The position numbers were made by a program, and so were the translations under genes. From NCBI RefSeq assembly GCF_009828025.1, contig NZ_WTYA01000002.1, positions 186,001 through 250,000 on the forward strand: 64,000 bases of DNA, read 5' to 3'. Shown here one piece after another: positions 1 to 8,609 of the stretch. Every line of letters starts with the position of its first letter. Position 1 is the stretch's first letter. Source of the stretch: Qipengyuania algicida. GTDB lineage: Bacteria > Pseudomonadota > Alphaproteobacteria > Sphingomonadales > Sphingomonadaceae. The notes below the pieces were generated by a model. That model made no database searches, had not been told where the DNA came from, and worked only from the letters and a program-made list of their open reading frames with translations.

Positions 1-1308
1 CCACACGTCTTCATCAACCCACGAATAGGCGAAGGTGGAGCGAATCTCGGAGAGCAACTCGCCCTCGTGGAATGGCTCCGCGCAAGCGCAGCCCATCACG
101 TGTTGGGCCAGCACGTCGAGGCCGCCGGGGCGGAAATCCTCTCCGTCCCTCTGACCCTGATCCACCGCATCCTTGGCCGCGGTCGCCTCGAGGAATTCGA
201 AGCGGTTTCCCGGCACCAGCAGCGCACGGCTGGGCTGGTCGAGCCGGTGGTTGGCGCGTCCGATGCGCTGGAGCAGGCGGCTCGATCCCTTAGGCGCGCC
301 CATTTGTACCACCAGGTCGATATCGCCCCAGTCGACTCCGAGATCGAGGCTGGCAGTGGCGACGAGTGCCCGCAGTTCCCCGCGCGCCATCGCTCCTTCG
401 ACTTTGCGCCTTGCCTCCTTGCTCAGCGAGCCATGGTGTATCCCAATCGGGAGGGTGTCCTCGTTGACCTCCCACAGCTTCTGAAAGATGAATTCGGCGA
501 GGAAGCGCGTGTTGGTAAAGATCAGCGTGGTGCGATTTTCGCGGATGCGCTGATAGAGCTGAGGCACCGCCCAGGTCGCGGCATGGCCGCCCCAGGGCAC
601 GCGCTGTTCTTCGGGCAAAAGGATTTCGACCTCGGCCGGAGCGCCCTGCTCCCCCGCAACCAGATCCACCGTATCGATATCGCCCCAAGGGGCCAGCCAC
701 GCGCGAAACGTCTCAGGGTCGGCTACGGTGGCCGACAAGGCCGCGCGCTGCACCTGCGGAGCGATCGCCTGGAGGCGGCTGAGCGCCAGCGCCAGAAGAT
801 CACCGCGCTTGCCGGTGGCAAAGGCGTGGATTTCATCGATCACGACGCGCTTCAACCCGGCGAACATCGCGAAGCTGTCAGGATAGGACAGCAGCAGCGA
901 GAGGCTTTCGGGCGTGGTCAGCAGCACATTCGGCGGGCGGCTGCGCTGGCGCTTCTTGCGGTCCGAAGGCGTATCCCCGCTGCGTGTTTCGACCCGGATC
1001 GGCAGGCCCATCTCATCGATCGGTGCGATCAGATTGCGCTGCACATCATGCGCCAGCGCCTTGAGCGGAGAGATATACAGCGTGTGGAGGCTGTCCGGCG
1101 GAGGCTCGCCCGCAAGCCGTGTGGACGTGAAATCGGCTAGGGTCGGCAGGAAGCCCGCGAGCGTCTTGCCCGCCCCCGTATCGGCGACCAGCAGCGCGTG
1201 ATGACCTGCATCGGCAGCCGCAAGCATTTCGCGCTGATGGCTGCGCATTCGCCAGTCCCGCCCGGAAAACCAGGCAAGTATTTCCGGCGGAACATTGTCC
1301 TGATTCAT
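1..1308 (-). CDS. Lhr-like DEXH-box DNA helicase (ligase-associated type), 3' part cut by window edge
   Basis: This superfamily 2 helicase is predicted to unwind nucleic acid in DNA repair. The first 436 residues are visible and the C-terminus lies off the left edge. Reading back from the ATG at 1308, the protein has a Walker A motif (ADTGAGKT) near residue 45, the segment YISPLKAL, a DEIH box near residue 155 (DNA at about 835-850) and a following SAT motif. The helicase C domain follows, with TNTR and QRIGRANHR. The order matches the Lhr family, particularly the version encoded beside an ATP-dependent DNA ligase and a metallo-beta-lactamase-like exonuclease. Those partners would lie to the left and cannot be checked here. 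The upstream 275 bases (1309-1583) separate it from a divergent gene and presumably hold both promoters; I see no clear motif there. Confidence 0.85.
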   Translation of the reverse strand, partial: MNQDNVPPEILAWFSGRDWRMRSHQREMLAAADAGHHALLVADTGAGKTLAGFLPTLADFTSTRLAGEPPPDSLHTLYISPLKALAHDVQRNLIAPIDEMGLPIRVETRSGDTPSDRKKRQRSRPPNVLLTTPESLSLLLSYPDSFAMFAGLKRVVIDEIHAFATGKRGDLLALALSRLQAIAPQVQRAALSATVADPETFRAWLAPWGDIDTVDLVAGEQGAPAEVEILLPEEQRVPWGGHAATWAVPQLYQRIRENRTTLIFTNTRFLAEFIFQKLWEVNEDTLPIGIHHGSLSKEARRKVEGAMARGELRALVATASLDLGVDWGDIDLVVQMGAPKGSSRLLQRIGRANHRLDQPSRALLVPGNRFEFLEATAAKDAVDQGQRDGEDFRPGGLDVLAQHVMGCACAEPFHEGELLSEIRSTFAYSWVDEDVW

Positions 1309-1583
1309 CGCCCTCCATCCTGGCCGGCAATTCCGAGCGCTGCCACTACTCTCACACGCTCCGCATGAGCCCTGGTGTTGCTAGGAATTGAAAGAATATT
1401 TCTACTTATTTCAGTGGCTTCGAAAGCGCCAAAGCGCCCTAACCACAAGCCGACAAGTGCAACGTCTTCCCCCACAGATCGTTTCAATAGCACAAGCCCG
1501 CAAACGGGCACTCTCGCCATCCGATCCGCTGCGGGCTGCCGGGCAATTCGGATGTCACTCTAGTGCAGCTGCAGGAGACCATC

Positions 1584-2432
1584 ATGACAAATCGCTACAG
1601 ATATTCGCAGGATTCGGAATATGACAGCAACACGCGTCGCGGAAATCGCCAAGCCGAACAGTTCGAAGCTGATTCCAAAAACCAATATGGTGACGATCGC
1701 TACAACAGCCGACAAGCTCGCCGCGACGAAAATTGGCGTGGTCGTCAGAATCGGGACCGCGACAACGGCCTGATTCATTCCGACACTAGCTACCGCGAAG
1801 ATTACCGCCCGCTCGACGATTATGACCGGGCATCTTTCGGGTCAAAGTCCCGCTACGAAGAGTTGGGCTCAACCCACAGTTATTTCCGCCCGGACGATTT
1901 CGGGGGGGAAGACTACACTCGGGGAAGCCGTGGGAGTTACGGCGTGGGTCAGTCCAGCCGAGGCTACGGCTTTCGCGGAGGTTCCACCGCAGGCTATGGT
2001 GGAGCCGCAGAGCGCAACTACGCCGCAGATCGCTATGACTCGCGCCGGAATTATGGCGATGAGCGTGGTTTCTTCGACCGCGCAAGCGATGAGGTTGCCA
2101 GCTGGTTTGGCGATCGTGAAGCAGAACGCCGACGCGAGATGGATCACAGCGGGCGAGGTCCGGCCAATTATGAACGCACGCCGGAACGCCTGCTCGAAGA
2201 TGCGTGCGAGCGCCTGACCCACGATCCGCGTGTGGATGCGCGCAACATCAATGTCACTGCAACCGAAAGCGAGATTACTCTCGATGGCACGGTCGACAGC
2301 CGCGCCGCGAAGCGCCGCGCAGAAGACTGCGTGCATGACATTTCAGGCGTGAAGCATGTGCAGAACAATCTGCGGATCGACGACAATTGGTCGATGCGCA
2401 ACGATCAGACCGAGCCCCGTCTCGAAAGCTGA
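1584..2432 (+). CDS. BON-domain protein with low-complexity Gly/Arg/Tyr/Asp-rich N-terminus
   Basis: The 282-residue product has one recognisable domain, a BON domain at the C-terminus (about residues 205-270), with the usual short strands and the conserved glycine in LDGTVDS followed by GVKHVQNNLRI. BON domains are associated with osmotic-shock proteins, secretins and membrane or polymer binding. The first 200 residues are strongly biased to R, G, Y, D, S and E, look disordered and have no signal peptide, so a soluble protein is likely. I chose the ATG at 1584 because GCAGGAG lies seven bases upstream; an in-frame GTG at 1563 lacks such a site. The gene stands alone and ends at a strong terminator. 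A stress role is an inference from the domain only. Confidence 0.85.
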   Translation: MTNRYRYSQDSEYDSNTRRGNRQAEQFEADSKNQYGDDRYNSRQARRDENWRGRQNRDRDNGLIHSDTSYREDYRPLDDYDRASFGSKSRYEELGSTHSYFRPDDFGGEDYTRGSRGSYGVGQSSRGYGFRGGSTAGYGGAAERNYAADRYDSRRNYGDERGFFDRASDEVASWFGDREAERRREMDHSGRGPANYERTPERLLEDACERLTHDPRVDARNINVTATESEITLDGTVDSRAAKRRAEDCVHDISGVKHVQNNLRIDDNWSMRNDQTEPRLES

Positions 2433-2456
2433 TCCAATATACATGCAGAACATAAA

Positions 2457-2482
2457 GAGCCCGGATCACTCCGGGCTCTTTT
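2457..2482. terminator. Rho-independent, probably bidirectional terminator
   Basis: A perfect 9-bp stem (GAGCCCGGA with TCCGGGCTC) closes a 4-nt loop. It is preceded by AAA and followed by TTTT, so it can work on both strands. It lies between two convergent genes, the BON protein and the DUF2059 protein, as expected for a shared terminator. Confidence 0.85.
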
Positions 2483-2511
2483 CATTTCGGTCGTCGCAGA
2501 AAGCACCCGAA

Positions 2512-3348
2512 TTAATCTTCGCTGGTGCGATTCTTGGCCGCCTTGTCCGCGCGTTTTTTGGCCGCCGAGGCCATTCCAGCCTTGATCTGCGCCTGGCTCA
2601 GCCCTGTGAGCTTCCCGAGCTCAGTGCGCTGTTCCGCGCTGAGGTCAGCGTAATCACGCGGCTGCGGCAGATCGGCTTGCGCCTTGTCGAACTGCGCCTT
2701 CATCGGCCCGAGTTCCGCCATCAGCTTGGGCAGGCTTTTCATCGAGGCCGAAAGCACATGCGGATCGGACGCCAGCGCAAACGAGCGACGGGCATAGGTC
2801 ATGCCCGAGGGAGTCGCGAAGAACGCGGCGATATCCGCGAGCTCCTTGCTGTTGAAGTTGACTGCGTAAGCCTCGGCCATGCCTTCGCGCATGTCCGGTT
2901 CCATCGCAGCCATCGCCTTGGTCATCGCGGATTGCAACGATTCTATCATTGCCGCATTGCGTGTGGCCGCCCCGGGATCGAGAATAGCGGCCGCCTGCTT
3001 GGCGTGTTCATCCGTGAGATCGAGCTTGGCCGAATCCTGCCCGAGATTTTTCGTAACGTCGGTCGCTGGGTTGGACTCCGCCATTTTCATGATCGGATCC
3101 ATGATCCGCTTGAACAGGCTGTGATACATCTCCGCCATCGTGCCGGACGGCATGATCTGCATCATCAGCGCCTTAGCGGCAGGCAGTCGCGCCCGCTGTT
3201 CCGCGGTCAAGGGCTCGGCCTTGAACATGTCCGTGAGTGCCGCCATTGCCGCGGCATCGTCACCCTTCTTGGGCGCTGCCGCAGCTGCGGGTTGCGCGCA
3301 CAACAAGCCCAAGGCCGCTCCACCGGCCAGCCACTTCTGCCATTTCAT
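2512..3348 (-). CDS. DUF2059 domain-containing exported protein
   Basis: The 278-residue protein starts with a Sec-type signal peptide (basic MKWQK, hydrophobic run, AxA-type site near residue 24), so it is likely periplasmic. The region around residues 185-245 has the DUF2059 pattern: an aromatic-rich helix (DIAAFFATPSGMTYARR) followed by helical segments with conserved FxxP and Y residues. The molecular function of DUF2059 proteins is not established. The N-terminal half also contains a related helical stretch (AEMYHSLFKRIMDPIM), suggesting an internal duplication. The tail is rich in Lys and Ala. A GGGAG sequence precedes the ATG at 3348. It is transcribed from its own region, 29 bases upstream of the phosphomannomutase stop. 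Confidence 0.8.
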   Translation of the reverse strand: MKWQKWLAGGAALGLLCAQPAAAAAPKKGDDAAAMAALTDMFKAEPLTAEQRARLPAAKALMMQIMPSGTMAEMYHSLFKRIMDPIMKMAESNPATDVTKNLGQDSAKLDLTDEHAKQAAAILDPGAATRNAAMIESLQSAMTKAMAAMEPDMREGMAEAYAVNFNSKELADIAAFFATPSGMTYARRSFALASDPHVLSASMKSLPKLMAELGPMKAQFDKAQADLPQPRDYADLSAEQRTELGKLTGLSQAQIKAGMASAAKKRADKAAKNRTSED

Positions 3349-3377
3349 CCCGATACTCCCTGTTTCAGATCCCGATT

Positions 3378-4781
3378 TCAGTGGCCGACGCTCTCCCCGC
3401 GTTCGAGCCCCGACAGCTGCAATTGCTCGTCGATCTGGGCCACCAGCCGCTTGAGCCCATCCCTGCTTTCGCTTTCAGCGCGAGCAACCAGCACGTCCTG
3501 CGTGTTAGAGGCGCGCAGCAGCCACCAGCCGTCATCGGTGGTCACGCGCACACCGTCGGTCGCATCGACATCGGCATCCGATTGCGCGACCCGTTCCTTG
3601 ATTTCGTCGATCGCGGCAAACTTGCGGCTTTCATCGACCTGAAAGCGCATTTCCGGCGTGTTGATCATCTCCGGCATCGCTCCGCGCAGCTCGCTGACAG
3701 ACTTACCCAGCCGCGCCGAGGCTGCGATCAAGCGCACCCCGGCATAGAGCGCATCGTCATAGCCGTAGTATTCATCGGCGAAGAACACATGGCCGCTCAT
3801 CTCGCCGGCCAGCGGGCTGCCCGTTTCCTTCATTTTGGACTTGATCAGCGAGTGTCCGGTCTTCCACATCAGCGGCGTACCGCCATTTTTCGCGACATCG
3901 TCGAACAGCGCGCGGCTGGCCTTCACATCGGCAATAATCGTGGCGCCCGGACGCCGCGCCAGCAGGTCCTCAGCATAAATCATCAGCAGCTGATCGCCCC
4001 AGATCACGCGGCCCTCGCCATCGATAGCGCCGATCCGGTCACCATCGCCATCGAATGCCACTCCGAAATCGAGGTTCTTCTCCGCGACCAAGGACTTCAG
4101 GTCGGCTAGATTGGATTCGATAGTGGGATCGGGATGATGATTGGGAAAATTGCCGTCAACCTCCGTATACAGCAGATGGTGTTCGCCCGGCAGGCGCGCA
4201 GCGAGCAATTCAAGCGCCGGACCCGCCGCGCCATTGCCCGCGTCCCAACCGACCTTGAGATCGGAGAGCGCGGCATGGTCGACCCCGGCCAGCCCTTCCA
4301 GCAGACGGGTGATATAGGCCTCCATGATGTCGCGCGTCTCGACGCTGCCCGCACCATCGGCCCATTCGCCCTTCGCCGCCCGCTCGCCGAGCCTGGTGAT
4401 ATCCGCACCGAAAAACGGCCGCCCTTGGAATACCATTTTGAAGCCGTTGTAATTGGCGGGATTATGACTGCCGGTTATCTGGATGCCGCCATCCGCCTGT
4501 TCGTCTGACGCTTCGGCGTAATAGAGCATCGGGGTCGGCCCCATGCCCACGCGCACCACGTCGCAGCCACTCGCGGTGAGCCCTTCGACCAGCGCATGTT
4601 CGAGCACTGGAGAGCTGACCCGCCCGTCATAACCAACAGCCACGCGGCTGCCGCCAGCCTCGCGCAGCATCGAAGCGAAAACGCGACCGATCGCGCGCGC
4701 ATCATCGGGGCCGAGTGTTTCTCCGATGATCCCCCGGATGTCATATTCGCGCAGTACGGTGGGGTTGAATTGATGGCTCAT
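3378..4781 (-). CDS. Phosphomannomutase/phosphoglucomutase (alpha-D-phosphohexomutase)
   Basis: This enzyme moves phosphate between C6 and C1 of mannose or glucose, feeding exopolysaccharide and lipopolysaccharide sugar nucleotides. The 467-residue protein has all four family signatures: the phosphoserine loop TGSHNP (Ser105), the metal-binding loop DGDGDR (244-249), the sugar-binding loop GEMSGH (326-331) and the phosphate-binding RASNT (423-427). Length and order fit the AlgC-type PMM/PGM enzymes. I placed the start at the ATG at 4781 because the protein then begins MSHQFNPTVLREYDIRG, the family's usual start; an upstream in-frame ATG adds 52 residues that overlap the J-protein gene. It is the last gene of the mipZ/J-protein group, 16 bases after the J-protein stop. 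Confidence 0.93.
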   Translation of the reverse strand: MSHQFNPTVLREYDIRGIIGETLGPDDARAIGRVFASMLREAGGSRVAVGYDGRVSSPVLEHALVEGLTASGCDVVRVGMGPTPMLYYAEASDEQADGGIQITGSHNPANYNGFKMVFQGRPFFGADITRLGERAAKGEWADGAGSVETRDIMEAYITRLLEGLAGVDHAALSDLKVGWDAGNGAAGPALELLAARLPGEHHLLYTEVDGNFPNHHPDPTIESNLADLKSLVAEKNLDFGVAFDGDGDRIGAIDGEGRVIWGDQLLMIYAEDLLARRPGATIIADVKASRALFDDVAKNGGTPLMWKTGHSLIKSKMKETGSPLAGEMSGHVFFADEYYGYDDALYAGVRLIAASARLGKSVSELRGAMPEMINTPEMRFQVDESRKFAAIDEIKERVAQSDADVDATDGVRVTTDDGWWLLRASNTQDVLVARAESESRDGLKRLVAQIDEQLQLSGLERGESVGH

Positions 4782-4797
4782 TCGAAGAAAGCTCCCT

Positions 4798-5082
4798 CTA
4801 GCGGGGGTTGAGATTAGCGAGCAACAGGTCGCGCGCGCCATTGATTGCGGCAATACGCGCGGTGCTGCCGCCGCGATCGGGATGCATCTTGGCTGCAAGC
4901 TTGCGATGCGCGGCGCGAATTTCCCCGGCATCGGCATTGGGTCGCACGCCCAGCAGGCGGCGCGCCCGCGCCAGCTCGCGCTTATGCAGCGATGTGGTGG
5001 AAAGATAATCCCACGGCCATGCGCCCATCACCCGGTGGAAGACCAACGCGGCCAGTCCAGCCAGGATGAGCAGCTTGATCAC
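4798..5082 (-). CDS. Small membrane-anchored J-domain (DnaJ-like) protein
   Basis: The 94-residue protein has an N-terminal hydrophobic segment (residues 2-22) and then a C-terminal J domain (about 38-92) with the HPD tripeptide in KMHPDRGG. J domains stimulate the ATPase of Hsp70/DnaK. With no zinc-finger or client-binding domains this is a type III J protein, probably held at the inner membrane with its J domain in the cytoplasm. Its ATG overlaps the mipZ stop by four bases, so translation is probably coupled. The phosphomannomutase gene follows 16 bases downstream. The partner DnaK and the client are not identifiable from the sequence. Confidence 0.85.
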   Translation of the reverse strand: MIKLLILAGLAALVFHRVMGAWPWDYLSTTSLHKRELARARRLLGVRPNADAGEIRAAHRKLAAKMHPDRGGSTARIAAINGARDLLLANLNPR

Positions 5083-5885
5083 GCAGCGGTGCTTTCGCGT
5101 TGCGCGATACCCGGCAGGTGGAGCGCGGCAACAAGTCCGCGCAATTCCTGTCGCGCGACCAGATGGCTGGTGCCCAGATCGCCCAATTGCCCCTTGTCGA
5201 GCAGGGTCAGGCCGGACGGGAACAATTCGCGGTAGATCACGCGTTCGGACAATCCCTTGGCGGTGCGGAAACCGACACGCTTGGCCATCTCGCCAAGCGC
5301 CTTTTCGATCCGCGTCATATTGCGCGCTTCAGTATAGCCGGTGCGGTTTCTCACCACCACCCAATCCATTTGGGGGCGTTGCTGTTCCAGCCCCGAACGG
5401 CTGCGCTTGATCCGCGCTTCCCAGATCAGCTCAGCATAGAAGGACAGCTTCTTCACCTTGAAGCTTTCGCCCTCGACCTGACCGATGAGGTCGAAGTCGA
5501 CGAAGCTGTCGTTCATCGGAGTCACCAAGGTGTCGGTTTCCGCCGCCGCATGGCGCGCGAGTGCATCGTCGCGCCCCGGCGTATCGATAACGATGAAGTC
5601 GGCATCCACCGCTTCGCGCGCGATCAGCGCCTCGAATGCTTCAGGGTCCAGCCCATCGACTACATGGCTGCGAGCGCTGGGCAGATCGATCCCGCGCTTT
5701 GCCGCGGTCTCAGCGCGGTTCTCGAAATAGCGGTCCATCGTCCGCTGGCGCGAGTCGAGATCGAAGGCGACCACCGACTTGCCGCTCTTGGCCAGAGCAA
5801 CGGCGACATGGACCGCAGTGGTCGATTTTCCCGTACCGCCTTTTTCATTGGCGAAAGTGATGCGATGGGGGCGCTTGCTGGACAC
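5079..5885 (-). CDS. mipZ: MipZ-type ParA-family ATPase, division-plane positioning
   Basis: The product is a 268-residue P-loop ATPase of the ParA/MinD group. The deviant Walker A KGGTGKST is at residues 15-22, the Walker A' region is FDLDSRQRTMDRYF and the Walker B is IVIDTPGRDD (99-107). The segments NDSFVDFDLIGQV and the C-terminal FPSGLTLLD are typical of MipZ and not of plasmid ParA proteins. In Caulobacter, MipZ binds ParB near the origin, forms a gradient from the poles and blocks FtsZ assembly away from midcell. The gene is followed with a 4-base overlap by a membrane J-protein gene. It is divergent from panC, with under 90 bases between them for both promoters. Confidence 0.9.
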   Translation of the reverse strand: MSSKRPHRITFANEKGGTGKSTTAVHVAVALAKSGKSVVAFDLDSRQRTMDRYFENRAETAAKRGIDLPSARSHVVDGLDPEAFEALIAREAVDADFIVIDTPGRDDALARHAAAETDTLVTPMNDSFVDFDLIGQVEGESFKVKKLSFYAELIWEARIKRSRSGLEQQRPQMDWVVVRNRTGYTEARNMTRIEKALGEMAKRVGFRTAKGLSERVIYRELFPSGLTLLDKGQLGDLGTSHLVARQELRGLVAALHLPGIAQRESTAA

Positions 5886-5972
5886 GGGGCGAATTCAACT
5901 CTCTTTGTCTTGGTGAGGCCCCGGCCTGACGCTAGAGCAATGCCATCCGTCCCTAATCAAGGTGTTTCGCCC

Positions 5973-6827
5973 GTGCAAACCATCACCCGTCTCGCGATGT
6001 TGAGAAATGCCGTTGCCGATCTTCGTGACGGCGGCAAGACAGTCGCGCTTGTGCCCACCATGGGCGCATTGCACGAAGGCCATCTGACACTGGTGCGCGA
6101 GGCGCGAGAGAAGGCCGACCACGTGGTCGCCTCGATCTTCGTCAATCCGCGCCAGTTCGGTCCAAAAGAGGATTTCGGTGCCTATCCACGCCAGCTCGCG
6201 CGCGATCAGGCGCTACTGGAGGAAGAAGGCGTCGCGCTGCTGTGGGCGCCCGAGCGCGATGAGGTCTACCCCGAAGGCTATGCTACCAATGTCTCAGTCA
6301 CCGGCATCAGCGACAGGCTGTGCGGCGCCGATCGTCCGGGGCATTTCGATGGCGTGGCGACGGTGGTGCTCAAGCTGTTCAACGAAGTGATGCCCGATAT
6401 GGCCTTCTTCGGTGAAAAGGATTGGCAGCAGCTCGCGGTGATCCGCCGCATGGCGCGCGATCTCGACCTGACCCGTCCGCATGTCGATGCTATCCACGGT
6501 GTCGCCATCGTGCGCGAGGCTGACGGGCTCGCGATGTCGAGCCGCAACGCCTATCTCTCACCCGAACAGCGCGAGGCAGCGGCCAATCTGCCGCGCGCAA
6601 TCGGCTCTGCGGTGGCCGCGCTGACCGGGGCTGATCGAGCGGCTCCGGCGTTGGAAAGCTTGCGTGGGGAACTGTTGGCCGGTGGCTTCGATTCGGTCGA
6701 TTACGCCGAATTGCGTCACGGCCATACGCTATCGCTGCTCGACCGCGCCGAAACCAATGCGCGGCTGTTCGTAGCAGCGAGGATCGGTGGCACGCGCCTG
6801 ATCGATAACTGGCCGGTCGAGCGCTAG
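5973..6827 (+). CDS. panC: Pantothenate synthetase (pantoate-beta-alanine ligase)
   Basis: PanC joins pantoate and beta-alanine using ATP in the last step of pantothenate (coenzyme A precursor) synthesis. The signature PTMGALHEGH is at residues 28-37, followed by SIFVNPRQFGP, GHFDGVATVVLKL, FGEKDWQQL and the KMSKS-like MSSRNAYL. With the GTG start at 5973 the protein has 284 residues, the normal family length, and begins MQTITRL. AAGG lies about ten bases upstream of it. An in-frame ATG at 5940 would add eleven residues but has no good ribosome site. It is a single-gene unit, divergent from mipZ. Confidence 0.93.
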   Translation: MQTITRLAMLRNAVADLRDGGKTVALVPTMGALHEGHLTLVREAREKADHVVASIFVNPRQFGPKEDFGAYPRQLARDQALLEEEGVALLWAPERDEVYPEGYATNVSVTGISDRLCGADRPGHFDGVATVVLKLFNEVMPDMAFFGEKDWQQLAVIRRMARDLDLTRPHVDAIHGVAIVREADGLAMSSRNAYLSPEQREAAANLPRAIGSAVAALTGADRAAPALESLRGELLAGGFDSVDYAELRHGHTLSLLDRAETNARLFVAARIGGTRLIDNWPVER

Positions 6828-6844
6828 ATTCGTAACGGTCGAGC

Positions 6845-6865
6845 GTCGGCGCAACGATCGCCGAC
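6845..6865. terminator. Hairpin between convergent panC and Nudix genes, possible terminator
   Basis: A perfect 7-bp stem (GTCGGCG with CGCCGAC) closes a 7-nt loop in the short gap between two convergent genes. There is no T-tract on either side, so its action as a terminator is uncertain. Confidence 0.35.
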
Positions 6866-6877
6866 AAGCCGCGAAAT

Positions 6878-7366
6878 CTAGCTCGCAGGATCGAGGCGCG
6901 CTTCGTTGCGAGCGCTCCACAGCGCCAGCCTCGCATCGGCCCGAGGGCTCAATGGGTGTGGCAGGGAGTGCGTCGGGAAGAAGCGTGCTTCGAGCAGTTC
7001 GTGGCCGTTGGGCCGGGGCGCATCGGTTGTCACACAGGCGACGATATGAGAGGTGTGGGCGCAGCCCGACATCGTCTCCTCGATCGTGCCGATCATGCGC
7101 AAGGCGCTCGCGCGGCAACCCACTTCCTCCATCAATTCGCGCGCAGCTGTGGCGAGATAATCCTCTCCGCGATGGGGGCCGCCGGCCGGGAAAGTCCATT
7201 CGTCGGGGCCGTAGCTGTGCCGCACCAGCAGCAGTCGCCCGTCGAGATCGCGCGCGATCATCGTCACGCCGACAATCGGCTTGCCCCGAAATTTGCGCCA
7301 GCGATGGCGCAGCTGATGGGCGAGGCGATAGGCGACGCGGAGCAGCGGAGTAGGCAACCAAGACAT
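6878..7366 (-). CDS. Nudix hydrolase
   Basis: Nudix enzymes hydrolyse nucleoside diphosphates linked to another moiety. The 162-residue protein has a complete Nudix box: Gly62, Glu68, then REL and EE at 76-81 and Gly83. The N-terminal stretch (residues 5-30) is basic and partly hydrophobic. Active-site residues are intact but the substrate cannot be inferred. The ATG at 7366 lies four bases after the stop of pgl, so the two genes are probably co-transcribed. A longer reading from 7504 would overlap pgl and was rejected. Confidence 0.87.
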   Translation of the reverse strand: MSWLPTPLLRVAYRLAHQLRHRWRKFRGKPIVGVTMIARDLDGRLLLVRHSYGPDEWTFPAGGPHRGEDYLATAARELMEEVGCRASALRMIGTIEETMSGCAHTSHIVACVTTDAPRPNGHELLEARFFPTHSLPHPLSPRADARLALWSARNEARLDPAS

Positions 7367-7370
7367 CAAG

Positions 7371-7991
7371 CTAGGCGAAACAGGTGACGGGTTGGCGGGC
7401 GGCGCCAAGCAGCCGGGCAACGGGAAGATCGCTCTCACCAGCGGCAGCGGCATCGAACACGGCGCGCTTGTCGTCGCCGCGAATGACGAACACGATCTCA
7501 CCACTTGCCAGCAACGCAGGCAGCGTCAGGGAAATGCGGCCGAACGGCGCTTCGGGCGGCAGCGGATCGGGCGTCAGGCGGATAATCTGGCGCGCTTCGT
7601 CGATCCGCGGGTCCGTGTTCGGGAACAGCGAGGCGATATGCCCATCTTCGCCCATGCCGAGCCAAGCGAGATCGAAGCGGGGAACTTCCTCCATTTCCGA
7701 CAGCGTCACCACCTCTGTCCCGACGCGCTCGAAGGCAGCGCGTAGCTTGCCCGTGTTGGAAGCCGGATGATCCTGCGGCACAAGCCGGTCGTCATTCGGC
7801 CACACCACCAGCCGCGCCCAGGGCAGGTCGTTGGTGAGCAATTTGGCGATGATCGGAAATGGTGTCGATCCGCCCGGCACGGTGATGGTCAGCGGCCCAT
7901 CCGTTGCGCCGAAGAGCGTCGCGAGACGGGCGGCCAACCAATCGGCCACCACCCCGTCATTCGCTTTGCCTATGGTCTGCACAATCGACAC
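7371..7991 (-). CDS. pgl: 6-phosphogluconolactonase
   Basis: Pgl hydrolyses 6-phosphogluconolactone to 6-phosphogluconate in the pentose phosphate or Entner-Doudoroff route. Family motifs are the PGGSTP loop near residue 45, WPNDDRLVPQDHPASN near 70 and LGMGEDGHIASLFP near 115, typical of the DevB/NagB-fold lactonases. I chose the GTG at 7991 (protein MSIVQTIGKA, 206 residues), because the other upstream options are a GTG at 7982-like position without support and a TTG at 8009. The true start is uncertain within about six codons. The Nudix gene follows four bases after the stop. Confidence 0.88.
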   Translation of the reverse strand: MSIVQTIGKANDGVVADWLAARLATLFGATDGPLTITVPGGSTPFPIIAKLLTNDLPWARLVVWPNDDRLVPQDHPASNTGKLRAAFERVGTEVVTLSEMEEVPRFDLAWLGMGEDGHIASLFPNTDPRIDEARQIIRLTPDPLPPEAPFGRISLTLPALLASGEIVFVIRGDDKRAVFDAAAAGESDLPVARLLGAARQPVTCFA

Positions 7992-8047
7992 GGGGCGCGC
8001 ATAACACAAACGTTAATAAATCCTAGCGATTCGTTGTAAACAGACAC

Positions 8048-8509
8048 TTATTTCCCGGTTTGTCGCAGAAACCAGATACGTTCTTCGCATGAGTCGATCC
8101 ATTCATCGACCAGCGCGCTAGTAGCGTAGTCGTCAGCCTGTTCGGATGCGTCCTTGAGCTCGACCAGCCTCTTGTGCAGCACTTCGTTATCGGCCTTCAA
8201 TTCCTTGACCATCGCATCAGGCCCGACACTGCTGGAATCCTGATCCTTGATGCGCGAGTGCTTGGCGATCGACCCGATCGATGTCAGCGTGTCGCCATCG
8301 TTCTTGCGCGCGCGTTCGGCAATGATATCGACAGTTCCGAACAATTGCTGCGCCTGCTCGTCGAACATCAGATGCAGATCGCGAAAGCGCGGGCCTGACA
8401 CGTGCCAATGGAAATTCTTGGTCTTTAGATACAGCGCATATGTATCGGCGAGGGTGCCGTTGAGCGCTTCAATCAGTGCGGTTTTCGAATTGTCTCCGGT
8501 ATTGGCCAT
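8048..8509 (-). CDS. dps: Dps-family ferritin-like DNA starvation/stress protein
   Basis: Dps proteins form 12-subunit shells that oxidise ferrous iron with hydrogen peroxide, store iron and in some cases coat DNA. In this 153-residue protein the ferroxidase residues fall at the expected spacing: His34, His46, Asp50, Asp61 and Glu65. KNFHWHVSGP is the characteristic motif. There is no long basic N-terminal tail, so DNA binding is uncertain. The start at 8509 is supported by AGGAGG five bases upstream. The 100-base gap upstream, towards the esterase gene, should hold the promoter; I could not identify an OxyR or Fur box with confidence. Confidence 0.93.
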   Translation of the reverse strand: MANTGDNSKTALIEALNGTLADTYALYLKTKNFHWHVSGPRFRDLHLMFDEQAQQLFGTVDIIAERARKNDGDTLTSIGSIAKHSRIKDQDSSSVGPDAMVKELKADNEVLHKRLVELKDASEQADDYATSALVDEWIDSCEERIWFLRQTGK

Positions 8510-8609
8510 GAATGCCTCCTGTCTTTTCATTCAACTACAATACGCGCCTTCCCTCGTTCGGTTGCACCGATTGTTTTGATGATTTTGATCGCTCTACTCG
8601 ATTGTATTG

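Noticed and set aside
5100-5940. N-terminal extension of panC covering mipZ
   Set aside because: The extension is the antisense of mipZ; the panC family normally starts near 5973 at about 284 residues.
8510-8609. OxyR or Fur box before dps
   Set aside because: AT-rich stretches are present but I could not align a convincing consensus, so none is claimed.
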